A DNA stretch of 33,038 nucleotides from an uncultured Chloroflexota bacterium. GTDB lineage: Bacteria; Chloroflexota; Chloroflexia; Chloroflexales; Chloroflexaceae. The stretch is taken from assembly GCA_937120965.1 (NCBI GenBank), contig CAKZKA010000108.1:1-33038 (forward strand), in the 5' to 3' direction. Positions 8,021 through 16,283 of this stretch are shown here, one piece after another. The notes under the pieces are model-generated. The model saw nothing but the letters and a program-made list of their open reading frames with translations, ran no database searches and was not told the origin of the DNA. The translations under genes were made by a program, and so were the position numbers. Numbering within the stretch: the first letter of the stretch is position 1; each line of letters opens with the position of its first letter.

Positions 8021-8261
8021 CGCGCCGGATGCAACCCTGAGGGATGGGCGACCGAAGATCAAGCTATTCCTTAATCATTTTCTAAAAATTAAATAACACA
8101 GATTTTACCTCTGCCGATTATCATCGTCGCGTCCATTGCACTCGCGCACGATAAGTCATGGACCCGCTGCCGGAGCGTTGTGTGCTGCTGGTCACGGGCC
8201 AGTGGCAATTGTGCGTGCATTCCTGATGGAGCAACGCAGACACTAGAAGGAGACCCAGGTC

Positions 8262-10190
8262 ATGGGTGGTCACGACGAGAAGGACAAATGGATCGTTCGC
8301 TCTGAGGAGGGGATCGGCGACACCTTCGACACCATTCTGGAGCGTCGCCTGAGCCGCCGTGACGTGCTGAAGAGCGCCACCGTGGCCTCTTCGTTCGCCC
8401 TGATCGGTTCGGTTGCGCTCGGCGCCGAGACAGCGGCTGCGCAGCGCATCTCCACGCCTCAGTTCGCCCGGGTGGAGCCGACTCCGCCCGAGGTAGATGA
8501 AATCAAAGTTCCTGAGGGCTACTACGCCCGCACGCTGATCCGCTGGGGCGAGCCGCTATCGGCCAGCGCGCCAGTGCACAACGTGTGGGAGCAGACCCCC
8601 GAGGCCCAGAGCCAGCAATTCGGCTATAACTGCGATTTTGTGGGTTACTTCCCGCTGCCGCTCGGTTCCAACTCCTCAACGCGTGGACTGCTCACGGTGA
8701 ACCACGAGTACACCAACGAGGAGTTGATGTTCCCCAACTACGATCCGAAGAAGCCCACACGAAACCAGGTAGACGTAGGTATTGCCGCGCATGGGATGTC
8801 GGTGGTGGAGATCCAGCGCGCCCCTGACGGCACCTGGAGCTACGCGCGCAACTCGCCCTTCAACCGCCGGCTCACCGGGGAGACGCCGATGCGCATCAGC
8901 GGCCCGGCCGCTGGTCATCCGCTGATGCAGACCAGCGAGGACCCCACCGGTACCGTCGTGCGCGGCACGCTCAACAACTGTGCCGGTGGCAAGACGCCCT
9001 GGGGCACCGTGCTGACCGCCGAGGAGAACTTCCACCAGTACTTCGGGAACCTCAGCAAGCTCGACCGGAACGACCCGCGCTACGCCATTCACCGCCGCTA
9101 CGGCATGCCCGCCGAGCAGAGCGAGCGGGGGTGGGAGTTGTTCCACAGCCGCTTCGATGTGTCCAAGGAGCCGAATGAGGGCTTCCGCCACGGCTGGATG
9201 GTTGAGGTTGACCCCTACGACCCGAATATGACTCCGGTAAAGCGCACTGCCCTGGGTCGCTTCCGCCACGAAGCCGCGACCATCGGCCTGGCTCCTGATG
9301 GCCGCGTTGTGGCCTACATGGGTGATGATGCCGTCTTCGAGTACGTCTACAAGTTCGTCAGCAAGGGCAGGTACAATCCCCGTGATCGGGCTGCCAACAT
9401 GAACCTGCTCGACGAGGGCACTCTCTACGTGGCGCGCTTCAACGACGACGGCAGCGGCGAGTGGCTGCCCCTGGTCTTCGGTCAGGGTCCACTGACGCCG
9501 GCGAACGGCTTCAACTCCCAGGCCGACGTGGTGATCAACGCCCGTCGCGCTGGTGACTTGCTGGGCGCCACCAAGATGGACCGCCCCGAGGACGTGGAGC
9601 CGAACCCGGTCAACAAGAAGATCTACGTGGTGCTGACCAACAATACGCGCCGGGGCACAGAGGGTCAGCCCGGTACCGATAAGGCCAATCCGCGCGCCAG
9701 GAACGATTCGGGCCACATCATCGAGATCACCGAGACCAACGACGACTACGCCAGCACGACCTTCCGCTGGGAGATGTTCATCGTCGCCGGCCTGCCCAGT
9801 GATCCCAGCACCTTCTTCGCTGGCTTCGACAAGAGCAAGGTCAGCCCCATCGCCACGCCCGACAATATCGTCTTCGACAATTCCGGCAACCTGTGGATCG
9901 CTACCGACGGCGCCGCCCGGGCGATCAAGTACAACGACGGGCTCTTTGCGGTGCCGGTACAGGGGCCGCAGCGCGGCAATGTGCAGCAGTTCTTCTCGAC
10001 CGTCGCCGGCTCGGAGGTCTGTGGCCCCGAGTTTACGCCCGACAACCGGACGCTCTTCCTGGCCATTCAGCACCCGGGTGAAGGCGGCACCTTCGAGAAG
10101 CCGATCAGCACCTGGCCGGATCGGGTGGGCCTGCCCCGGCCGAGCGTGATTACCATTCAGGCGTTCGATAGCCGCCCCATCGGGAGTTAA
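8262..10190 (+). CDS. phoX: PhoX-family phosphatase (DUF839), Tat-exported
   Basis: A 642-residue protein of the PhoX/DUF839 family. The studied PhoX is a periplasmic phosphomonoesterase with an Fe/Ca cofactor that releases phosphate from organic esters. A twin-arginine signal is visible: S31-R-R-D-V-L-K37 followed by a hydrophobic stretch (38-55) and AAAQ near 58-61. Family motifs include NHEY (147-150) and LNNCAGGKTPWGT (237-249), whose Cys240 matches the Fe-ligand Cys, then TAEENF (252-257) and IVFDNSGNLWIATDG near the C-terminus. The start at 8262 has AGAAGGAGA upstream. A tatA gene lies at 22288-22479. The upstream 240 bp are unusually AT-rich and repeat-free, so a regulated promoter is plausible. 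Repeat cluster D starts 4 bp after the stop. Confidence 0.9.
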   Translation: MGGHDEKDKWIVRSEEGIGDTFDTILERRLSRRDVLKSATVASSFALIGSVALGAETAAAQRISTPQFARVEPTPPEVDEIKVPEGYYARTLIRWGEPLSASAPVHNVWEQTPEAQSQQFGYNCDFVGYFPLPLGSNSSTRGLLTVNHEYTNEELMFPNYDPKKPTRNQVDVGIAAHGMSVVEIQRAPDGTWSYARNSPFNRRLTGETPMRISGPAAGHPLMQTSEDPTGTVVRGTLNNCAGGKTPWGTVLTAEENFHQYFGNLSKLDRNDPRYAIHRRYGMPAEQSERGWELFHSRFDVSKEPNEGFRHGWMVEVDPYDPNMTPVKRTALGRFRHEAATIGLAPDGRVVAYMGDDAVFEYVYKFVSKGRYNPRDRAANMNLLDEGTLYVARFNDDGSGEWLPLVFGQGPLTPANGFNSQADVVINARRAGDLLGATKMDRPEDVEPNPVNKKIYVVLTNNTRRGTEGQPGTDKANPRARNDSGHIIEITETNDDYASTTFRWEMFIVAGLPSDPSTFFAGFDKSKVSPIATPDNIVFDNSGNLWIATDGAARAIKYNDGLFAVPVQGPQRGNVQQFFSTVAGSEVCGPEFTPDNRTLFLAIQHPGEGGTFEKPISTWPDRVGLPRPSVITIQAFDSRPIGS

Positions 10191-10194
10191 GGGG

Positions 10195-10612
10195 CTGAGG
10201 TGAACATACGGGGAAACCGGGTTTCTCCATATCCCTCCCTATGGGGGCGCCAGCCGCTCCCAACAGCAGTTGGGACATGGGGAAACCGAGTTTCCCCACC
10301 CCCCTCCCTGACGGGAAGGTCTTGTTGTTGTGCGGCGCAGCCGCATCATATGGGGAAACCGGGTTTCCCCATCTCCCTGCCTGTGGGGGCGCCAGCCGCT
10401 CCCAACAGCGGTCGGGACACGGGGAAAGCGCGTTTCCCCACCCCGCTCCCTGACGGGAAGGTCTTGTTGTTGTGCGGCGCAGCCGCATCATATGGGGAAA
10501 CCGGGTTTCCCTATACCCGCTCACAGAGTGGCAAGCCCTCCCCGCCGGGAGGGCTTGTAGATGTTCGGGAGGGCTTTGCCCTCCCGAACCCTCCCCCTTC
10601 GACAGGCATCCG
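10195..10612 (-). repeat. Intergenic repeat cluster D (convergent gap)
   Basis: This fills the 454-bp gap between the convergent phoX and DUF4397 genes. It begins with boundary CTGAGGTGAACATACG (10195) and then has five 19-bp palindrome copies (10210, 10279, 10352, 10421, 10494), some with one or two changes. Between them lie two inverse copies of the ATGCGG module (10327-10346, 10469-10488) and two of the CACAGGCAGGGG-type module in inverse orientation. The segment is effectively a tandem duplication of about 142 bp. A GGGAGGGC-TTT-GCCCTCCC hairpin follows at 10569-10587. Confidence 0.9.
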
Positions 10613-10644
10613 GCGCAGCCCGGGTTTGCCTGTCTGTCCCTACG

Positions 10645-12051
10645 CTAGGACCGGACCAGGGGAAGATGGACCCGCTGGTTGAACAGCTCGGGCACGATCA
10701 GGGTGCGCAGCGGCTGATTGACGCCATCGCCGGCGACGAAGAGCGTAGTGCCCCGTCCCACGTGCAGGATCAGCAGCGGCGCGGGGATGATCGGCTCGCG
10801 CCCGGCTCGCCCGGTAAAGCGCAATCGGTACACTCCGCCATCAACGGTCAGCAAGGCTTCGGCGCCGAACGGCATCTCCGCCTGCCCTCCGAAGATAAAA
10901 TTGCGCTCATCGCGGAGGTCGAGTTGTCCGGCGACGCCGGCGGCGAAGGGCGCGGCGTGGAGCACGCGCAACCGGGCGCTGAAGGGGGGCGTTTCGGTGA
11001 TGTCCGGGAGCAAAACGAGCCGCACCGGGGCGCCGCTGGCCCCGCCGATCGCCGCGAGGGTGTAGCCACGGGCGCGATCCAGTTCCACCTCCAGGCTGGC
11101 CAGTTCCGTGGGCGGCGTCCCCGGACGGTCGACGGCGAGGCGATAGCTGCCTTCTTCCAGGCGCAGTTCCTCGCTCAAGGTAAAGTAGGCCAGGTTCTCC
11201 AGCACCCGCGCACTGTTCACCCGAATATGCACCGGCGCGGTTCCACCGGCGAAGGGCGCCAGATGCAACACGCGCACCCGCGCCTGCGCCCGCCGCTCAC
11301 GCGGGATCTCAATCACTCGTAGCGGCTGGCCGCCGGCCCCACCGACCACAAGCAGCACCACCTCCTCGCCTGCGGCAAAGACCCGGGGCGGCAGATCGAG
11401 GATCGGCGGCGTCGCGGGCTGCCCGGTCGGCACAATCTTCAGATCAAACTCAACACCCGCAGCGATCGGCAGCGGACCACGCGCCTGGCCGAAGGCGATG
11501 TTCAGCAGGCCCGGCACGGCCTGCCCGTTCTCAAGCACCACATCTACCGTCGCGGCGGCGCCAGCGGCAAACGGCGCCGCGTGGACCACGCGCAGGCTTG
11601 CCGCACCGTCCGCGGGCGGGGTGACGCTGTCGGTGAGCGTCAGCAGTTGCAGGGGAAAGCCACTGGCCCCGCCCGTGACCACCAGCGTATGATCCCTGGC
11701 GGCTTCCAGGGTGGCCGTTACGGTCAGCAACGGTGTAGCGCCAGCGAGTTGCTCCTGGGTCAGCGCACCGGCGAAGATCAGCACAGGGTAGGCGCCTGCG
11801 GGCAGTTCGCGGTACGGCAAGCGCGCGCCAAACTGCAATCCGCTGCCGATGACGGTATCAACCCCGTCGATGCGCAGCGCAACAGTGACCGGGGCGGCGC
11901 CACCGAGAGGCGCGGCGTGCAGCACAGCGACACGGGCAGGCGCAACGGCCAGCGGCGCGGCGCGCCCGGCGGGAAGGGCGCCCGTCAGTATGATCAGGGC
12001 GGCCAGACTTCCGATCAAGCGAATGAAACGGGGAAGGGACATCAGACCCAT
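10645..12051 (-). CDS. Secreted DUF4397-repeat protein 1
   Basis: A 468-residue secreted protein built of four DUF4397-type repeats. Each opens with an (A)RVxVLHAAPF signature: ARVAVLHAAPL, ASLRVVHAAPF, ARVRVLHLAPF and ARLRVLHAAPF, spaced about 100-110 residues. Repeats contain a G-x-Y-P/R-L pattern and GGASG-type turns, suggesting beta-sandwich modules. DUF4397 domains occur in bacterial surface proteins; their function is not established. The N-terminus is a signal peptide (basic MSLPRFIR, hydrophobic LIGSLAALIILTGAL). I chose the ATG at 12051 because AAAGGAG lies 6 nt upstream; the longer frame is not supported. The C-terminus ends VHLPLVRS, similar to the ending of its paralogue at 12641-14068. 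Probably an adhesive or structural surface protein; binding partner unknown. Confidence 0.88.
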   Translation of the reverse strand: MGLMSLPRFIRLIGSLAALIILTGALPAGRAAPLAVAPARVAVLHAAPLGGAAPVTVALRIDGVDTVIGSGLQFGARLPYRELPAGAYPVLIFAGALTQEQLAGATPLLTVTATLEAARDHTLVVTGGASGFPLQLLTLTDSVTPPADGAASLRVVHAAPFAAGAAATVDVVLENGQAVPGLLNIAFGQARGPLPIAAGVEFDLKIVPTGQPATPPILDLPPRVFAAGEEVVLLVVGGAGGQPLRVIEIPRERRAQARVRVLHLAPFAGGTAPVHIRVNSARVLENLAYFTLSEELRLEEGSYRLAVDRPGTPPTELASLEVELDRARGYTLAAIGGASGAPVRLVLLPDITETPPFSARLRVLHAAPFAAGVAGQLDLRDERNFIFGGQAEMPFGAEALLTVDGGVYRLRFTGRAGREPIIPAPLLILHVGRGTTLFVAGDGVNQPLRTLIVPELFNQRVHLPLVRS

Positions 12052-12230
12052 ACGCTGCTCCTTTGCTGCAAGGTCGGCGCGGCAGGCAGGCGCAGCCAGG
12101 GCGTCCCGCCTCTGCCCATACCCGAGGGCATATTCCACGGCGCATGCTATGGTACGATCAGGAGCGCGTTCTGTCGAGTTTGGAGGGCAGGAAAATGAGG
12201 TTTTCGCATGCCCCGGTTCAGGATAAGGCG

Positions 12231-12640
12231 TTGGGAGGGCATAGCCCTCCCAGGCCTCCCTGGAAGGGGTAATTGAGCAACTGGCCCTGCCCCGGGGTTT
12301 AAGGGCGGACAGAACCTATGGGCGCCGACGGGTGTTATGGCATTGGGATGCGCCCGCGGGAGGGTTTGGGAGGGCTGTGCCCTCCCAAGAATAATTATTT
12401 TCATTCCGGCGTTGTGCGGCGCAGCCGCATGGAGGACTGGAGAGGGGAGACCAGAGCCATGCGCGGGGGCGTTCCAATGCGGTATACGCCACGTTGACCT
12501 GGATGGTACGTGTTCACATGTGGTAAGGCATCACCCCGGGTGCGCAGGCGTCCCGTCCGCAATGGCATGGATGCGGGCAGGATGCCCGCGCTCCCAGGAG
12601 AAGGGTGAACACGTACCTCACAATCAGGCCATTCCCGGCC
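12231..12640. repeat. Intergenic repeat cluster E
   Basis: The 589-bp gap between the two DUF4397 genes has no gene. It holds GGGAGGGC hairpins with loops ATA (12234-12252) and TGT (12369-12387), an inverse ATGCGG module (12411-12430), and a ~63-bp element at 12443-12505 that recurs diverged at 22892-22953. A hairpin GCGGGCA-GGA-TGCCCGC lies at 12573-12589, and its close variant with GCGGGCC/GGCCCGC arms is near 31038-31054. Confidence 0.8.
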
Positions 12641-14068
12641 TCAGCGCACCGCAAACGGCAGGAAGACCCGCGTGAGCGTCAGATCCTCCAGCACCAGCAG
12701 ATTGGGTTCCTGGTTCGTCACATCACCCACAGCAATGGCCGTAACCACCTGGCCATCGGCGAAGGTCAGCGGCGGCAGATTGAGAAGCGGTGTACCTGGC
12801 GTAAGCGCCGATACCAGACGCAGATTGAACGGCGTCAAAGCGGGCACCGTCAGGTAGCCGGCAACTTCGGCGTAATCAAGCCCGGTCACCAGCGGCGGGC
12901 CACCGGTCGTTGACACGATGTGTACTTGATTGGCCTCGACGGTGGGAGCAAACGGCGCGGCATGCACGATGCGCAGGCGCGCCTGGCCCAGCGGGGGCCG
13001 CGTCGGGTCGTCGGTCAGCAGAAGCACAGCGATTGGATATGTCGTCGTGTTCCGACCAATTGCGACTGCGGTATAGTTGGTTTGCGGCAAAAACACCGCC
13101 AGTCCATCGAAGACCGGCGTACCAGTCGCCGAGGCGCCGGCAAAGATGCGCACCCGGTAGATCCCTGCGGGGACATTGCTGTAGGGTGTGATCAGACCGA
13201 AGGTCAGAGCGTTGGTCACCACCGTATCGTTGAGGGTCACGGTTGCCGTGGCAGGCCCGCTGGCAAAGGGTGCGGCATGCACCAGGCGCACCTGAGCGTT
13301 ACGCAACTCAGCCGGTACGACCAGCGCCCGCACGGGCTGGTTCGTGCCGTCGCCAATGGCGAAGACCGACAACCGCTGCCCTGGCGCGAGGGTGAAGGCG
13401 TCCGGATCGATCAGCACCACATTGGTGCCGGCGAAACGCGCCTCGACATCAATCGGCGTGCCGCTGGGCAGAGTGAGGAACGGGGTAGCGTCGCGATACC
13501 GCACATTCGAGGCAATCGGCGCGCCCCCGGCATCAGGGACGACATCAACGGCTGTCGCCGGAAGGCCACGCGCGAAAGGGGCGGCGTGGACCACGCGCAC
13601 CTGCCCTTCAGCCGAACCGGGCGGCGTAGTCGTGGGCAAGCGATCCACCAGCGGCAGGAGTTCGAGCGGGAAATCATTGCTACCACCGACCGCCGCTACC
13701 GTGTAATCGGTGTTAGCTTCCACCGTCACAGCCGGCACATCGAGCGCCGGGGTCACACCGGTCGGGATGCTCGAGAATGAGCCGACGAAGATGCGTACCC
13801 GATACGTGCCCGGGGGCACGTTGAGGTAGGTAATGACATCGCCGAAGTCGAAGGAGTTATCAATCAGGAGGTCATCGAAGAAGACCGAAACCCTGGCGTT
13901 GCCCGCGGCGAAAGGCGCAGCGTGCACAAGGGCGACCCGGGCGGGAATGACCTGCTCGGGTTCGACTTCCTGCGCAAACAACGCTGTGGACCGGGTGACC
14001 GCGAACCAGGCGGTGGACAGAAGGATCGCCATCACCGGGGCGATCCGCACCAGCACGATCCGACGCAT
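12641..14068 (-). CDS. Secreted DUF4397-repeat protein 2
   Basis: A 475-residue paralogue of the preceding gene, with a signal peptide (MRRIVLVRIAPVMAILLSTA) and four DUF4397-type units starting at ARVALVHAAPF, GQVRVVHAAPF, AQVRLVHAAPF and ARLRIVHAAPF. Units share VPxGxYRVRIF and (D/N)YTxxAxG motifs. The AAAGGAG Shine-Dalgarno 7 nt before ATG 14068 and surrounding leader resemble those of protein 1, so the leaders were duplicated with the genes. The C-terminus ends LTRVFLPFAVR. A TATAGC-like -10 lies at 14102-14107, and an AT-rich 14-bp tandem repeat starts immediately upstream of it. Most likely a surface-exposed or released repeat protein; ligand unknown. The two genes are separated by a repeat cluster and may be transcribed independently. 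Confidence 0.88.
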   Translation of the reverse strand: MRRIVLVRIAPVMAILLSTAWFAVTRSTALFAQEVEPEQVIPARVALVHAAPFAAGNARVSVFFDDLLIDNSFDFGDVITYLNVPPGTYRVRIFVGSFSSIPTGVTPALDVPAVTVEANTDYTVAAVGGSNDFPLELLPLVDRLPTTTPPGSAEGQVRVVHAAPFARGLPATAVDVVPDAGGAPIASNVRYRDATPFLTLPSGTPIDVEARFAGTNVVLIDPDAFTLAPGQRLSVFAIGDGTNQPVRALVVPAELRNAQVRLVHAAPFASGPATATVTLNDTVVTNALTFGLITPYSNVPAGIYRVRIFAGASATGTPVFDGLAVFLPQTNYTAVAIGRNTTTYPIAVLLLTDDPTRPPLGQARLRIVHAAPFAPTVEANQVHIVSTTGGPPLVTGLDYAEVAGYLTVPALTPFNLRLVSALTPGTPLLNLPPLTFADGQVVTAIAVGDVTNQEPNLLVLEDLTLTRVFLPFAVR

Positions 14069-14109
14069 ACAGAGGCTCCTTTGCTTCCAAGTCGCGGCAG
14101 GGCTATACC

Positions 14110-14168
14110 ATTTGAGATTTTAGATTTGAGATTTTAGATTTGAGATTTTAGATTTGAGATTTTAGATT
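14110..14168. repeat. Four 14-bp AT-rich tandem repeats
   Basis: ATTTGAGATTTTAG is repeated four times without change (14110, 14124, 14138, 14152), followed by a partial ATT. It is strikingly AT-rich against its GC-rich surroundings. The array starts 41 bp upstream of the DUF4397 protein 2 start codon, covering the expected -35/upstream promoter region on the minus strand. Confidence 0.95.
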
Positions 14169-14287
14169 GCTGCAGTGGTGATTGCGTGCGCGCTGGCCGT
14201 GGCGCGCGTGGCTGTGTTCCCTACTTACATGGCAGCTTAATAGGTAATACGTAGCTACGGCGCAAATGGATGTCTCACCAGACGCCC

Positions 14288-14412
14288 ATGCGGCTGCGCC
14301 GCACACTACAAGCATGATTTTTGGGAGGGCTTGCCACCCCCACAGGCAGGGGTGCGGTTCGACAGGCTCACCGCAGGTGGGGAAACCCGGTTTCCCCATC
14401 TGTTCACCTCAG
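14288..14412 (+). repeat. Intergenic repeat cluster F
   Basis: Between the divergent DUF4397 protein 2 and DsbA-like genes: ATGCGG module (14288-14307), a truncated hairpin (TTGGGAGGGC then CTTGCCACCC), the CACAGGCAGGGGTGCGG...CACCGCAGG module, a perfect 19-bp palindrome (14379-14397) and boundary TGTTCACCTCAG (14401-14412). Positions 14331-14397 nearly duplicate 4011-4072. Confidence 0.85.
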
Positions 14413-14449
14413 GGCCGCGAGCGAGGAAAGGCGCAGCGGTACAGGGAAC

Positions 14450-14458
14450 TGATATAAT
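14450..14458 (+). promoter_or_regulatory. Extended -10 promoter of the DsbA-like gene
   Basis: TGATATAAT is a perfect extended -10 (TGN plus TATAAT at 14453-14458). The -35 region (GGCGCA) is poor, as is common with extended -10 promoters. Transcription would start about 25-27 nt before the GTG start at 14492. Confidence 0.6.
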
Positions 14459-14491
14459 ACGCGAAACGACATTGACTCCAAGGAGCTACGC

Positions 14492-15244
14492 GTGCGCCTG
14501 TTCACCCTCGTGCTGCTCATCGCCGCCGGGCTGCTCCTCGCCGCCTGCGGCGCCTATTCGCCCCCCTCGCCTACCCGCTCAGCAGTGGAGGAGATGCAGA
14601 CCAGCGTCGCCCTGCAACCACGTGCCACACTTGCCCCCATCGATCCAGAGAAGATCCCCACAGCGGCGCCTCGCCCCGCGCTCCCTGATATCTCCGAGGC
14701 CCTGCAACTGCGCTCCGATGATCCGCGCGCCCTCGGCGACCCCAACGCGCCGGTGCTGATCATCGAGTTCACCGACTACGAGTGCCCGTTCTGTCAGCAG
14801 TTCTTCCGCGACACGCGCCCGCAGATCATCGAGTCCTTCGTGCAGACCGGCGCGGTACGCTTCGTGGCGCGCGACTTTCCTCTGGCCGACATTCACCCCT
14901 CGGCGCCCCTGGCCGCCGCCGCCGGACAGTGCGCCGCTGACCAGGGGCAGTTCTGGCCGATGTACGAGCGCCTCTTTGCCACGCATCAGGAGGAGTGGGG
15001 CGGCGTGCCTAAACGCGACCGCGAGGTGTTCATCGAGTTCGCCAGCGACCTGGGGCTCGACAGCGACGCCTTCTCCGCCTGCCTCGACGACCCGGCCACG
15101 CTCCAGCGCATCGAGCAGGAACAGGCGGCCGCAGCGCGCTTTGGTATCAACTCCACACCCAACTTCCTGGTCAACGGCCAGTTGCTGCGCGGAGCACTGC
15201 CCTTCCGGGTGTTTGAGGATCTGGTGCAGCAGGCGCTCCAGTAG
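14492..15244 (+). CDS. DsbA-family thiol oxidoreductase lipoprotein
   Basis: A 250-residue envelope lipoprotein with a thioredoxin-fold DsbA/BdbD domain. The lipobox LLAAC gives lipidated Cys19, followed by a Pro/Ser/Thr-rich linker (20-75). The catalytic domain starts with LGDPNAPVLIIEFTDYECPFC; the active-site pair is Cys98-Pro-Phe-Cys101 and the cis-proline loop is STPNFLVNG with Pro223. Such proteins form or shuffle disulfides in exported proteins, being reoxidised by a DsbB/VKOR partner that is not in the window. The start is GTG 14492, with AAGGAG 6 nt upstream and an extended -10 promoter about 33 nt upstream. A strong hairpin 25 bp after the stop (15269-15297) probably terminates transcription. 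Confident for the family; the direction of the redox role is inferred. Confidence 0.92.
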   Translation: MRLFTLVLLIAAGLLLAACGAYSPPSPTRSAVEEMQTSVALQPRATLAPIDPEKIPTAAPRPALPDISEALQLRSDDPRALGDPNAPVLIIEFTDYECPFCQQFFRDTRPQIIESFVQTGAVRFVARDFPLADIHPSAPLAAAAGQCAADQGQFWPMYERLFATHQEEWGGVPKRDREVFIEFASDLGLDSDAFSACLDDPATLQRIEQEQAAAARFGINSTPNFLVNGQLLRGALPFRVFEDLVQQALQ

Positions 15245-15268
15245 GGGAAGCTGCTGCCCGTACAACGA

Positions 15269-15297
15269 GTGAAGGGGAACCCCGGGTTCCCCTTCAC
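15269..15297. terminator. Perfect 29-nt palindrome in a convergent gap
   Basis: Arms of 14 bp (15269-15282 and 15284-15297) around a single C, containing the core GGGGAACCCCGGGTTCCCC related to the recurring 19-bp palindrome. It sits between the convergent DsbA-like and ferredoxin genes and could serve both as a hairpin terminator. It has no T-run, so intrinsic termination is uncertain. A diverged second element (GGGGGGAACCCCGGGCTTCC) follows near 15374-15393. Confidence 0.55.
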
Positions 15298-15414
15298 CTC
15301 CTGGCGCAGGTTCTTGCGAGAGCTGCGCCCCCCATCCCCTCCCCGTGCGGGGCGCGCCACCCCACCGGGCAGGGGGGGAACCCCGGGCTTCCTGTTGAAC
15401 CCCGTCTCAGGGTC

Positions 15415-15786
15415 TCAAGCCTTCAGCTCATCGATCGGATAGAACACCGCCTCGGGGGTCACGGTGGCCTCAGGAGCGGGACCGGTATCGGTCCAGCCCT
15501 GGTTTTCGCGGGTCATTGCCACTTCGGCGATAGCCATATCGTGGTCACAGACGATCTGGCAGGCCAGACGGTACTGGCCAAACAGGTCGCGTTCGGTGAG
15601 CTTCTCGTACTCGGCGCGGGTCATCGTAGCCGGTTCGCCCTCCGCAAAAGCAACCCGGCAGGTCGTGCAACGGGCATAGCCACCGCAGCGGTGTCCGATT
15701 TCTACACCTGCTTCCTCGATTGCCAGCACCAGACGCTTCCCGGCTGGCACCTCCAGGGTCTTCCCTGCTACGGTCAGGTTCGGCAT
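15415..15786 (-). CDS. [2Fe-2S] ferredoxin
   Basis: A 123-residue soluble electron carrier. Cluster ligands are Cys34, Cys40, Cys43 (CGGYARCTTC, the C-x5-C-x2-C spacing of adrenodoxin/Isc-type ferredoxins) and Cys76 (RLACQ). Residues 1-33 form the beta-grasp N-terminus (NLTVAGKTLEVPAGKRLV). The ~40-residue C-terminal tail after the domain (DMAIAEVAMTRENQGW...) is longer than in minimal ferredoxins and Pro/Glu-rich. I chose ATG 15786 because GGAG lies 8 nt upstream and it gives the normal N-terminus; an in-frame extension to 16014 has no homology-like features. No partner reductase or oxygenase is adjacent. Upstream on the minus strand is an imperfect inverted pair TTACGGTAA/CAGTAAACG that might be an operator. 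Confidence 0.92.
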   Translation of the reverse strand: MPNLTVAGKTLEVPAGKRLVLAIEEAGVEIGHRCGGYARCTTCRVAFAEGEPATMTRAEYEKLTERDLFGQYRLACQIVCDHDMAIAEVAMTRENQGWTDTGPAPEATVTPEAVFYPIDELKA

Positions 15787-16283
15787 GCGCACAACTCCAT
15801 CAGTTATGACTGGTACGTTTACTGCATTTTTACCGTAACACAAAGCCTGCGGCGCGTCAATGGGCGGTGTATGCAGTGCGGGCAAGACACGGGCAGCCGA
15901 AACGGGGGCATGCCCGGGAAAGGACGCCAATAATCCGGTGGCCCGCGAATGACTGAAGCCTAAATATTCGCGATTTAGAACTAGAAATGTGTCGTAGTTT
16001 TTGCTATAATGCAAAACAGGGTCAGCACTTGCGACAGAACTTTGCGGCTGCGCACCTGCACCGTGGCTGATGGCCGCTGCGGAAGCACACCGCGCTCACC
16101 GCGCTGTCAATCGGCATAGTTCCACGACCCGGACAGCACGGTCTGCCAGCGTCGCCGTGGCGGCGCGCCCGGGAATGCTGCCAGGCAGATGCTGCTCGGC
16201 CTGAGGAGTGAGCCTTGTTACGGCAGCGGCGCCGTGCGAGTAAGTGGAAAGCAACCATCCCGCGGTGATAGAGGAGGGCGACC
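15787..16283. other. Non-coding gap with the recombinase promoter and long leader
   Basis: This 497-bp gap lacks the intergenic repeat modules found almost everywhere else. It contains an AT-rich stretch with the inverted repeat TAAAT...ATTTA (15961-15977), then a promoter-like TAGAAA (15982-15987), 17 bp and TATAAT (16005-16010, with TG at 16002-16003). A ~270-nt GC-rich segment without a convincing reading frame leads to the recombinase gene; it may be a long 5' UTR or a small RNA. Confidence 0.55.
15982..16010 (+). promoter_or_regulatory. Putative extended -10 promoter upstream of the recombinase
   Basis: TAGAAA (4 of 6 match to TTGACA), 17-bp spacer, and TGCTATAAT giving an extended -10. 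Predicted start is near 16017, about 265 nt before the recombinase ATG. Confidence 0.55.

Noticed and set aside
8676..10073. A 465-codon antisense open frame within phoX, and similar long antisense frames opposite the peptidase, dehydrogenase and ALDH genes
   Set aside because: High GC content keeps antisense frames open; the plus-strand products have clear family motifs and ribosome sites, the antisense ones none.
10200..10682. Apparent proteins made of repeated GKPGFP / GETRFP-type peptides, also seen in clusters F, H and L
   Set aside because: These peptides are translations of the 19-bp palindrome module; the same peptides appear wherever the repeat occurs, in both orientations.
15786..16014. 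N-terminally extended ferredoxin starting at 16014
   Set aside because: The extra 76 residues show no family features, and the ATG at 15786 has an RBS and gives the standard ferredoxin N-terminus.
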